Made by a program: the position numbers and the translations under genes. The notes under the pieces were generated by a model. It saw nothing but the letters and a program-made list of their open reading frames with translations, ran no database searches and was not told the DNA's origin. DNA of 64,000 bases, from the NCBI GenBank assembly GCA_036023115.1, contig JAYKKT010000064.1, forward strand, positions 2,653,001 through 2,717,000. Direction: 5' to 3'. Shown here one piece after another: positions 11,801 to 19,873 of the stretch. Position 1 is the first letter of the stretch. Each line of letters starts with the position of its first letter. The DNA is from Brasenia schreberi (Eukaryota; Streptophyta; Magnoliopsida; Nymphaeales; Cabombaceae).

Positions 11801-12264
11801 TCATGTGAAACTAGCTTCCTGAGAGAGATGCCAGAAGAGAGTTCCTTGCGGTAAGTTTTATTCTTGATTTCATGATTTCGATTATCCTGACACCGATCCT
11901 CCGGATGACAATTTGATTGCTTCATGACAGAACGGTTGGTGATCATCTTGTTGTTTCATCTTCAGTGGAATTACGTAGAGTAAGCAATCTGCAATTTCTG
12001 TTAGTCTTGTACCCTCATGTTCTTTCACTAATATGGGCCTACTGCTGTCCTCTGCAGGATGAAGCTTTAGTTGATCTAGAATGCAGACATGAAACCATAC
12101 ACGGGAAGCACAAGATACATGTGAAGAGCAACAGAGAAAATATTGCAAACAAGTTTGCTCAAGAGTGCAGGGATAACCTCTTTGAACAGATTTATAGACG
12201 ACGTTGCACTCGGGTAGCAGATGAAAATATCAAGAGGATAAAACACACAACGTTCTGCAATTGA
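1550..12264 (+). CDS. IDM1-like PHD-finger/GNAT histone acetyltransferase, 3' part (7 exons)
   Basis: Exons seen: 1550-1791, 10832-10918, 11004-11103, 11359-11560, 11673-11850, 11931-11979 and 12058-12264 (TGA). All junction phases agree and give 354 codons. The peptide has the hallmarks of the plant IDM1/ROS4-like family: a linker with [17 protein letters not shown], then the GNAT fold with [29 protein letters not shown], the acetyl-CoA loop [20 protein letters not shown] and [20 protein letters not shown]1 itself acetylates histone H3 in the nucleus and supports active DNA demethylation. The C-terminal about 145 residues after the GNAT domain are not recognised. The N-terminal half with the PHD finger is not in the window or not resolved, so intactness is unknown. 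Intron 1 is 9 kb and transposon-filled. The intron after the second exon has a GC donor. Confidence 0.82.
2112..2635 (+). repeat. 5' LTR of intron-1 copia, containing a foldback
   Basis: This LTR is about 160 bp longer than its partner at 9785-10144. Much of the extra length is an inverted duplication of LTR sequence between about 2150 and 2385. The arms GTCTTTATGTAAC and GTTACATAAAGAC, and TCTTTTGGGTA and TACCCAAAAGA, face each other. It ends in ACA directly before the primer-site-like TGGTATGAGC. Confidence 0.6.
2755..3083 (+). repeat. Partial LTR of a second copia family, + orientation
   Basis: It contains the TCTATAAATAGAGCC box (a likely TATA promoter region of the LTR) and the end TTATTTCTTACA, followed at 3084 by TGGTACAAAGCT, a degenerate primer site. 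Inverted copies of the same sequence lie at 4712-5130, so this is the same LTR family in opposite orientation. A (TC)n tract (2817-2859) lies inside it. The 5' part of the LTR is missing. Confidence 0.6.
3084..4120. other. AT-rich sequence inside intron 1, no gene recognised
   Basis: A 61-codon frame at 3273-3458 is not recognised. Near 3510-3575 there is a TATGTTGCATGG motif followed by GGTACGGGTACG-type repeats. A similar motif occurs near 8838-8960 and recalls terminal parts of non-autonomous DNA transposons. Near 4000-4130 there are short repeated AACCAG-rich words. Nothing else is seen. Confidence 0.4.
4121..4805. repeat. 344-bp tandem duplication crossing an LTR end
   Basis: Two direct copies begin at 4121 and 4465 with CATGGAAC(C/A)AGC. 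Both run through the words TAGTTATAGGCGGTTTA, TTTCAGTCCATGTCTAGGTAC and the LTR-terminal TGTAAGAAATAACTCTTCAATTGACT. The copies differ by scattered substitutions and small indels (roughly 90% alike by eye), so the duplication is not recent. Confidence 0.8.
4712..8171 (-). mobile_element. Truncated copia retrotransposon, minus strand (3' LTR plus RNase H/RT/IN remnants)
   Basis: A 419-bp LTR (4712-5130; TGTTAAAG to TTCTTACA read on the minus strand) is preceded on that strand by a polypurine tract (GAAGGGG), so it is the 3' LTR. Reading the minus strand upward gives broken copia polyprotein pieces. RT/RNase H is at 5625-5813 ([20 protein letters not shown]). RT is at 6214-6809, with the family words [20 protein letters not shown] and [15 protein letters not shown]. 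The frame then continues beyond a LINE insertion into 7529-7600 ([17 protein letters not shown]) and weak integrase-end similarity up to about 8160. Stops and frameshifts make it dead. Beyond 8171 it abuts a + oriented fragment of the same LTR (about 8172-8318), so the 5' end is rearranged. Confidence 0.7.
6810..7510 (+). mobile_element. Composite LINE-mobilised insertion: 487 bp non-LINE + LINE 5' head + LINE 3' tail
   Basis: An 18-bp target-site duplication, ATCACTATGAGTTTTTAC, occurs at 6792-6809 and 7511-7528. Removing one copy and the insert restores the copia reading frame on the other strand. From 7297 the insert matches the start of the RTE LINE (ACTCCGCCCATG...) for about 134 bp, past the ATGGATT start. 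At about 7430 it jumps to the last about 80 bp of the LINE, with a TTGTTGTTTG tail. The first 487 bp (6810-7296) are unlike either LINE copy in this window and could be a 5' transduction or template switch. Confidence 0.75.
8172..8318 (+). repeat. LTR fragment of the second copia family, + orientation
   Basis: The sequence from TCAAAGTGTAATAGGAAACGGG through CCAAGGGACTAGCC to AACCCCAACAACTC matches the reverse of 5130-4980. It ends in a short CT run and has no partner LTR next to it. Confidence 0.6.
8319..9025. other. Retroelement-derived or unassigned filler in intron 1
   Basis: A minus-strand frame at 8222-8575 is partly LTR and otherwise unrecognised. At 8838-8960 there are repeated GGTACG/CGTACC words after TATGCTGCACAGG, similar to the motif at 3510-3575. 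These may be the ends of a non-autonomous DNA transposon, but no pair of terminal repeats with a target duplication was found. Confidence 0.35.
9026..9358 (-). pseudogene. Captured 5' fragment of an RBP45/RBP47-type RNA-binding protein gene
   Basis: On the minus strand, a start ([15 protein letters not shown]) opens about 111 codons that are Gln/Pro-rich. They end in [12 protein letters not shown], which is the start of the first RRM in plant RBP45/47 (UBP1-like) poly(A)-binding proteins. Similarity stops abruptly there, so almost all of the three RRMs are absent. The preceding about 180 bp (to 9540) may be its 5' UTR, and a longer open frame reads through it. The fragment is markedly GC-richer than its surroundings. 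It lies antisense inside an LTR retrotransposon, just before that element's RNase H remnant, as expected for a captured host gene piece. Function is unlikely. Confidence 0.65.
9785..10144 (+). repeat. 3' LTR of intron-1 copia
   Basis: It begins TGTTGTAATTTGTC after a purine-rich tract and ends CATTGCA before the target duplication ATATG. It shares the words TTTGGTGA(T/G)CCATTAGTG and AAGCCGCTGTAACTG with the 5' LTR. Confidence 0.6.
10150..10831. other. Rest of intron 1, possible solo LTR at 10150-10405
   Basis: On the minus strand, about 10405 to 10150 reads TGTT...CAACA with a TATATAAGAG box and the tail TCTCGTAGTAGAAG, which has the look of a solo LTR. No target duplication could be confirmed. 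The remainder to the exon at 10832 is ordinary AT-rich intron. Confidence 0.35.
10919..11003 (+). other. GC-AG intron in the IDM1-like gene
   Basis: The exon ends ACAATCAG and the intron starts GCAAGAATG. The acceptor is TTTTTCAG before AATTCATGG. Only this junction keeps the frame ([15 protein letters not shown]). The AG|GCAAGA donor fits the strong consensus of the minor GC-AG class spliced by the major spliceosome. Confidence 0.8.
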
Positions 12265-12513
12265 ACTCTATTGCCGTAGGAATTGTTTAGGTCGTCACTG
12301 AGTAAATTTTTGCAGGCAGCTACTTTTTGCTGACTTAAGATGCTGGGACACCATACCATGAATTTATTGGTTTGAGATGGCATAGCCTCCTTGTATATAT
12401 ATCAAGTGGATCCGTTCACGATGTCAATAGCCATTAGCTGATTCAATTCCTCATCTGTTTTTTTTGTCGCTAATACTTAAAATGTATAGATCAATTCTCG
12501 TGGCTAACAAGAT

Positions 12514-12520
12514 GTGCCAA

Positions 12521-12616
<96 letters not shown>

Positions 12617-12620
12617 CCAA

Positions 12621-12696
<76 letters not shown>
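12514..12696. repeat. Duplicated compound microsatellite, period 100 bp
   Basis: Two units each begin GTGCCAAGTTC, then (TC)n, then (TA)n. The first also has (TG)n before the second starts at 12614. The whole block is a tandem duplication of a compound satellite. Confidence 0.9.
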
Positions 12697-12699
<3 letters not shown>

Positions 12700-13256
12700 G
12701 GGGAGTTGCTAGACACTCTCTCGTACTAAACTCTATTAGAGGTGCATTAAATACAATGCAGGATGAGTGCCTTACACTTTATTAGAGGTGCATTAAATAC
12801 AATGTGTGATTAGTACCTTGATCATCACCGTATGGTTAATACACAGATATCAAGCAATGCCTAACATACTGTCACCCTTCGGCACCCAGACATAAAACTT
12901 CACCCAGCAAATTGCCGGTGACCCGTGAGCTTGAGGCATACATCAGCTTACAGTGTGGTCGAACATGAGCCATGGCAATGGGTTCTTGACCTGATTAAGC
13001 GGCACTTGACCTGCTAAAGCATACCATCAAGCACAGAGGAGAGTTATATTGAGCCTCTCCATCTGCCAAAACAGCTAAACCATCACTCATATATTACCAT
13101 ACACTGAATACTCGGCTATAACTTTCTTGTTGATCCCTTTAGTTTCAGTTCGGATGAATGAATGATGGAGTGGCAATTTTGAACTTGACCAGGCAGCCCA
13201 AGAACCTGACAAGTGAAATCCATGTCCGAGTCACGATCTAGGCATGCTGGTTCAGG

Positions 13257-13414
13257 TCCGGTCAGCTTAAAGCAACTCAAGAAAGTTCAGCCCGGGTATG
13301 GGTCACCCTGAATTTGACCTTATATATATATATATATATCCTGGTTCAGGTCCGGTCAGCTTAAAGCAACTCAAGAAAGTTCAGCCCGGGTATGGGTCAC
13401 CCTGAATTTGACCT

Positions 13415-13424
<10 letters not shown>
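13257..13424. repeat. 84-bp tandem duplication
   Basis: CTGGTTCAGGTCCGGTCAGC begins at 13257 and again at 13341. The unit ends in a (TA)n run and the copies look essentially identical. Confidence 0.9.
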
Positions 13425-13445
<21 letters not shown>

Positions 13446-14085
13446 CAATTGGAAACAAATGTGTTCATTCCTTAGTCGGTTTCTTACAAGATCAATTCGA
13501 ATTGGATTGCTTATCTTAGAAGATGTGGTTTCAGGAACCATATGAGAAGAAAGTGCTATAGCATTGCAGCTTTGCATTTATATGAGGCTCCATTCATCTG
13601 GACGAAATTGAGTGCTTTACGCCCGCAGCGGACCGACCCGACTTGAACAAGATTAGTCGAGGTCCTTGTGGGCTTTGGAATGCCCTCAAAGAAGTTGTGG
13701 ATTCACTACATGTGAGCACGATATGCTTTGACAGAGAATGTTCAAATATTGAAGTAAGTAGAGGGCAGTCACCATAGATCTTCATAAATAAGTAGAAGAA
13801 ATAACATTCAAAAGAACCAAAACTTCATATAAGGGCAATTGTTTTTACAAGTAGGTTGCTTATGATTAATAATGTTATATCATATTTTTGAATCAATCCA
13901 GCTTTCAAGAGATTGTAAGCGAGTCGTAAACTTCATGATTAAGACCTTTTTCCTCGGGCCCATGGTGGGTGTAGGTTTATGTAAGTTGGTAGTGGTTATG
14001 GGAATCGAACCCCTGACCATTCTCTACCAGTAAGATCTGATTATTTTTCTAAATTATGGAATACAGTATCATAATAAGCATAGTC

Positions 14086-14119
<34 letters not shown>

Positions 14120-14308
14120 GAGTTATTGGATTCTACCCACAATGGTGTCTACTTATGTTTGTTTATTGCTTTTTAAGAGTATGAATATAATAACAATGTC
14201 ATTCACCTTTTTTTTAAAATCCTTAATTTTTTCAAATTAGATTTATACTAAAAAACCAATGAATGGACATATTGGTATATGTATATATATATGAGTGTAT
14301 GTGTAAGA

Positions 14309-14442
14309 GAGAGAGTATTTCAAATAAATAAATTATCTTGAGATAACATGGAATCATGAACGCTACCAGCAAAGAGAGAGAGTATTTCAAATAAATAAAT
14401 TATCTTGAGATAACATGGAATCATGAACGCTACCAGCAAAAG
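14309..14442. repeat. 67-bp tandem duplication
   Basis: Two copies run from GAGAGAGTATTTCAAATAA to GAACGCTACCAGCAAA with no visible difference, bridged by a GA run. Confidence 0.9.
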
Positions 14443-15047
14443 TCTTGATTAATTTTCAACCATGAACAAGGTTGAATAAGAAACAGGGCCCCACTTTTCT
14501 CCTTCTCATGCGTGCAAGTGAAAAATAGACATGCATAGTAGCCATCATGATGGAGTTGAGGAGGTCAGCTATGTACAACAAGGAGTCCCATCGGGTCCGG
14601 TCTCAGATCTATGTCCCACTTGGTCTACCATTATCTGTATCCATTCACCCAATTCGAGCCACACCCTGCTCTCGGTATCGGAACTTTAAAAATTTTAATC
14701 CGAACTTACGCCGAAACTTTGGAAATCTTAATCGAAACTTGGACCAGACGTAATTTCGATATGAGTTTTCAATGAACCACACCCTGCTGTATATGTTGGT
14801 CGGATTTGTGAGTCCAACTTGGATAACCAAATAGACCCGAAGCTTGACCTATCGGGTTCGGATCTCATCAGACCCGACCCATTGACACTCCCACTATGAC
14901 CCTTCCACCACGTCGTTATATGCACAAAGTAATCTCCATAAACGGCATGTATGCATATAGATTCTAGGCAACAACATAAGTTTGTGATGGCCAGGATCCA
15001 TCTTGTGTGTCTCCTCATTTTAATGGTGGTCATTAGCCCTTCCTGCA

Positions 15048-15086
15048 GCCGTCTAGTATGAGAAAAGGCTTAGTTGTTGTTGTTGT
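15048..15086 (+). mobile_element. Extremely 5'-truncated RTE LINE insertion (39 bp)
   Basis: The sequence GCCGTCTAGTATGAGAAAAGGC plus (TTG)n matches the last bases of the LINE copies at 29630-29665 and 49125-49164. It is flanked by a 16-bp duplication, ATTAGCCCT(T/A)CCTGCA, at 15032-15047 and 15087-15102 (one mismatch). Confidence 0.85.
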
Positions 15087-15751
15087 ATTAGCCCTACCTG
15101 CATAGCCTCATTTTCTTCAGGTATCAATCTACTTAATTTTATGCCTTCCACATGAGCGCGCACACACGCACATGACAACGATTTTTGTTCTAGCGAAGTT
15201 TTGGTGCTTAGATTTTTTTGTAGCCTCAAAAGTGTTGGAAGGAAACAATAAAAGATGATTTTTATTGAGTAAATGCTAAAAATATTACAAGATAGTGCAT
15301 TTTAGAGACTAAGAATATGCATGAGTCAATTGCATTTAGTGTGAGATAAGGTTTGGTTTTTGTTTTGGTTCATTTGGTTGGACGGGGTTCCGGAGGTCAT
15401 GAGATCAGATGTGGCTAACCTCATGCTCTCTCGAGTCGGAAGACCTGATCCCCCACCAGACTCAGTGTGCTTTAGGACCTATCAAAGCCTAGCCACCGGT
15501 CACATGGTCTTGTAACCTCTCAAACCGAGTCCAACAAATAAACCAACTAAACCGAGTCCAAATCTCATCAATAGTTGTAGATTTGGATTAACAATAGAGA
15601 TTAACATGCATGGCAGGAGAAGGGATGCGTGTTGTGGTTGTGAACCGTCGGAATCTGATGGCAGCCACTCTTGATGATTATTCGGGACCATCGGCAAACG
15701 GCAAAAATGACCCCAACCGAGGGCGCTCTTAGCCAACTATAACTACTGGTG

Positions 15752-15753
<2 letters not shown>

Positions 15754-15784
<31 letters not shown>
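15754..15784. repeat. (TA)n microsatellite
   Basis: A pure TA run of about 30 bp. Confidence 0.95.
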
Positions 15785-15787
<3 letters not shown>

Positions 15788-16994
15788 TTTTCTATTTGGT
15801 CACTTGCATTATTCCAAATATGAGTTTGGTTGTTGCTGAAAACTTTCACTGTTTTTGCTATCTGTAATATAATGTTAAACCGTGTATGGATCTATTAATA
15901 AACACATTTGTTGTTGATTACAATAAATGACACAGATACATGTGCACACGCATGCACATACACACACATATATAAGATGTCGTAGTTATATGATGTCTTT
16001 TGATACATAATCTTCTATAAACATATTCATATATCAATATTTTAAATCACTGCGAAGATTGAAATTACTTTGCATTTAATATATATGATACATTAAATGT
16101 AAAATATAAAAGTATAATAATACTTTTAATTCAAATCTCTACATTAATCTCAAAGATCAAATAGTAGAAATGATTTATGCAAGATTATACACCACAAGAC
16201 ATTATACAATTAAGATTTCTTATATATAGAGACAGATACGTGTGTATATGCATATACAGATATAAAAAGAGAGAGAAAGAGGGAGAGACTTGTGTATATG
16301 AAATAGGTTTCACCTACATCTGACATGAGCATACCTTTCTAGGAGATGTTTGATACAAGTGCCTAGGACTGCCGCAAGAAGTCCTAATTCCTTGCATTAA
16401 TCAAAGGGGGTGTTTGATTAGCAGCGCTGAGAATATGGAACTAGAATTCCAATTCTGCTTGCAAACAAACACGAACCTCAACATGCAGTAAAAAGCGAGA
16501 TTGTTTGTCACAACCCCGAACATAACTCGAGCATCACCCAATTCAAGTATGTTTCCTCGTTCCATGAAATTGGAACTAGACACGGAACGGTTCTAATGAT
16601 TCATGCCGTTGGTTCAGGTCTTCTTCTCTCTCTTTTTTCAATTTTTTTGTCTTATATTTTTCCATAGTTTCCTTTGGTTTATGGTTCAAACCAAGCTGAA
16701 AACAAAACTGATAGTTAGGGACTATAATAGGAACCCATCTGGATCTGGTTCGGTTTCGTTTACAATTATGGTTAACCCCGAAGTATTGTCTTCACTAATT
16801 TGAACAAGGTTGTTAGAGTCCATACTCTAATTTCAAAAAGATTCATAAATTGAGCTGAATCAAGTTCATCGGAGTCAAACCCGATCGAGTCAATTGAAAG
16901 CTAAATTTACAACTTCTGAAAATTTAATTCAAGGTTCAATTAATAAGATTCAAAATCACCTGACTTGGGTTAGAATTTGTAGAATTATGGTTGA

Positions 16995-17336
16995 GTGGTC
17001 ATACAAGAAAAAACCGTATACATAATATGGTTATTAGAAACAAATTGGGAGTGACACTAATAAAGGATAAAAATGAGATAATATCATTTAAGATGGTTTG
17101 AACATATAAAAAGAAGATCAAAAGAAGAACTTATAATAAGGTATGAAAAACTAAATTTAAAAAGTATTAAAAGAGGTAGAGGACGACCACAAAAGTGTTG
17201 GAAATAAACAATAAAGAATGATCTAGTTTATTGTGAGTTAACTGCTAACATGACACGTGATAGGGCTATGTGAAAACAAAGAATCTATGTAGCTTGACCC
17301 CATTTAGTATGAGAAAAGGCTTTGTTGTTGTTATTG
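16995..17336 (+). mobile_element. 5'-truncated RTE LINE (342 bp)
   Basis: It matches the last about 340 bp of the LINE copies, from GTGGTCATACAAGAAAA through AAAAGAGGTAGAGGACGACCACAAAAGTGTTGG to GAGAAAAGGCTTTGTTGTTGTTATTG. The 9-bp duplication TATGGTTGA flanks it (16986-16994 and 17337-17345). Several in-frame stops are present. Confidence 0.9.
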
Positions 17337-17491
17337 TATGGTTGAAACACCACAAATTGGACAAATAAAAAGGCCTATTCAGGCGTCATCTTGTATCAAA
17401 TTGAAACCCATCCATTCGGCAAGACTCCCTTAGATTAGCTTCAAACATTCGCAAACTGACATGGACCGTTTCTATACCTTCTTGCGGTGGG

Positions 17492-18149
17492 TGCGACGCC
17501 TATGCGATTCGAACCTGCCCCGAATTTGAAGGGCCGTTCTTACGCTACCTCGAGACGGCATTTGAAAAGAAAGTCATACCCGTCGGCCTGCTCCCTCCAG
17601 CACCCACCCCGCTTTTTGATTCGACCCGGACCGAGACATGGTGCACCTGGCTTGATCAGTACTTGGATTCGAACCCTGACGGACCCAAGGTTGTATACGT
17701 CTCGTTCGGGAGCGAGTGCGTGCTGACCGAGAGTCAGGTTATGGAGCTCGCCCTGGGTCTAGAGGGTTCGGGCGTGCCGTTCTTCTGGGCCAAGGCCTTG
17801 CTAAACGAAGGGAAGAACCTGACCCAGTTGCTGCCGAGTGGGTTCGTGGAGAGTCGAGGAAAGAGGGATCGTTTACGACGAGTGCCCCCCCCCCCAGCAA
17901 AGAATTCTGGCGCACCCAGGCGTCGGCGGGTTCGTGATCCACAGCGGGCGGAGTTCGATTATAGAGGGCCTCTTCTTCGGGAAGGTGCTTATTCACTTGC
18001 TCATGCAGGTCGACCAGGGGCTGGTCGCCAGGTTGGTAGACGGAAAGAAGAGGGAGAGCGTGGAGGTGGAGAGGGATGGGGAAGATGGGTCGTTCACACT
18101 CAAGGACTGCTTTCGTTTATACGATCTCTGGGGGAAGAAGACTAGTTGA
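17492..18149 (+). pseudogene. UDP-glycosyltransferase (UGT91/UGT79-like) pseudogene, C-terminal half
   Basis: The frame starting at 17492 reads AIRTCPEFEGPFLRYLE, VIPVGLLPPAP and VVYVSFGSECVLTESQVMEL, the middle of a family-1 plant glycosyltransferase that moves sugar from UDP-sugar to small molecules. Around 17840-17880 the homology passes to the +1 frame, which reads ERGIVYDECPPPQQRILAHP, GGFVIHSGRSS and MQVDQGLVARL. This is the PSPG donor-binding box, with its first Trp replaced by Cys and the Trp after HSG replaced by Arg. The N-terminal half (about 240 residues) is missing and the C-terminus stops about 50-60 residues short (DLWGKKTS). The piece is much GC-richer than its flanks. A poly-C run at about 17886-17896 may be the site of further slippage. 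Confidence 0.85.
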
Positions 18150-18309
18150 GTGAGCCAACGAAGACGTCGACGACGACGACGACATCATTGTCCGAGACAG
18201 AGTGTCTGGTTCAGGTGGCGATCACCAACCACCTTCAGTTCAAGACGCACTGCGAATGACCGACAGAAAAGAAGAGTGAAAGTCTCTCTCTCTCTCTCCG
18301 GATCCACAA

Positions 18310-18416
18310 TAGTAGCTCAGCTTGCCAAGAGTGTGGACTCACTAGTTGAAGGGCATGAGTTCAATACCAGGGGCGTGCATTTGGCTTTGGCTCCCTTTGT
18401 AACAAAAAGAAAAGGC
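18310..18416 (+). repeat. tRNA-derived SINE-like element
   Basis: An A-box-like GTAGCTCAGCTTGCC is followed about 40 bp later by a B-box-like GGCATGAGTTCAATACC. The 3' end, GGCTCCCTTTGTAACAAAAAG, is A-rich. The same layout and 3' words occur in the elements at 43635-43770 and 49897-50010. No clear target duplication was found. Confidence 0.5.
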
Positions 18417-19283
18417 ATCTTTTAGAAATGTATTAATGGGAATTCAATTCTCGTGTTTGGTTCACCTTTGAAAGGGATCCATGCATGAGAAAATTTCGTT
18501 TTCCTCCGTGAATCTTGTCCATACCCCTGGAGAAAAGTTCTCCCAACTTGACATCGACAGAGGTAAATTTGTTTCTCGTGTTTGTTTCAACTGCTCAATT
18601 GTTAGAATCTGATTTCGATTGGTCAAACCAAACATGAATATAGGCATGGAATTTAATATGGATTAATCATAGGATAAATGAATGGACTGATCCAAATCCA
18701 AAACCAATTCCTCTGGCATTCAAGTGGGTGGTCTTTGGTTCTAGGTCTGGTTTTACCGATTTAGGTTCCAGCCGGTTCTGGGCTCGGTTTCATTCATGTC
18801 TGTTAGCACCTTGCCTGCTTTATGAAAATGCCTTGAACCTTTCTCTTCTTTTTTTCTCGCAACCGGCCACTGCCTTTGCATGCATGCATGCACTTCCCGA
18901 GAGTCGAACTCACCGCGTGAGTCGTGGGGGTCCCAGATGAGCAAACGCTGTACTGCAGAGAAAGGTGGGGGCGTTAAGGTTTTGAAATCAATAACTTGCA
19001 CGTTAATGGTATTAGAATGCTAGCATTAATCCAAACATGTAAAGTGTGGATTCTTGCACGCACCAGCTACTGCCACCATGTCTTTGCTCACTGTTTTATC
19101 CATGGAATCCATGTCCCATGTTTACTTCCTTGCCTCATCGACCCGATTTTCTCATGATCCTGAGTAATGGCAAACACAAGCATGCCCCTAGAAAGCGAAT
19201 CTTTCGAATGCCAACATTGGCCAAACGAATTGGATTAGCAATATACGTATAAACATTACATATACTCAAGTAGACAAACCTAA

Positions 19284-19341
<58 letters not shown>
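19284..19341. repeat. (CA)n-(TA)n microsatellite
   Basis: About 27 bp of CA repeats pass directly into about 31 bp of TA repeats. Confidence 0.95.
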
Positions 19342-19343
<2 letters not shown>

Positions 19344-19873
19344 TCACAAGAAAGATCGCTTGTTGGGTGCCATTCCCGCCCTGCCCTAAAACATGCGAAG
19401 TCCATTCGAATTGGCCCGGTTCGAGCTTGTCTTACCAAAACGAACAAGCTTATCTCTCATAGGACTCATGAGTAAGCTAGCCGGTGAGCATCATCTCATC
19501 TCCTTTCATAGAGCTAGTTGTAAGCTGGTAAAGACCCTCGGAAAAGCTTTCTCAGGATTTGGGCAAAGCTGAGTGAACGTTTTCCTAGGAAAACAATAAG
19601 GAAAAAAATGAGCCCTTTTCGGGAATATTAGGTGAAATGGTGGGCTGGGAGAGAAAATTGGATCCTGTATTTGGAAAAGGAAAAGTAAATGAAAATTCTC
19701 CCTAGATAAAATCCAAGCAAAGGGAATTGTGTGGATCGAAAGCGCAGAAGGCGACAGGTAGGTGGTTGGAAGGGCGGGATGACGATCCGCGCAACGTCCC
19801 CTCTCGTCTTCCGACCGTCATTGCCGCCATCGGTGATCCTTTGATACTTACGCGGTGACGGAAGAGCAACAGA

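Larger units (their letters stand above)
12265..16985. other. Intergenic region rich in microsatellites and small duplications
   Basis: There are no protein-coding similarities. It contains compound TC/TA/TG microsatellites (12514-12696), a 48-bp near-tandem copy around 12733-12810, an 84-bp tandem duplication (13257-13424), a 67-bp tandem duplication (about 14309-14442) and a LINE tail of only 39 bp (15048-15086). Near 13945-14040 a minus-strand GGTCAGGGGTTCGATTCCC matches a tRNA B-box and may be a tRNA-derived relic. Confidence 0.6.
18150..19873. other. Spacer between UGT pseudogene and SAC8 gene
   Basis: Apart from a SINE-like element at 18310-18416 and a (CA)n(TA)n microsatellite at 19284-19341, no gene is recognised. 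The last about 200 bp before 19874 have raised CpG content (TCGAAAGCGC, CGACGATCCGCGCAACGTCC-like words) and probably hold the SAC8 promoter and 5' UTR. Confidence 0.5.

Noticed and set aside
12464..12785. Three overlapping + strand frames with Leu-Ser and Tyr-Ile repeats
   Set aside because: They are translations of the TC/TA/TG microsatellite.
13945..14040. tRNA-like B-box on the minus strand
   Set aside because: A complete cloverleaf could not be drawn, so it is not called as a tRNA gene.
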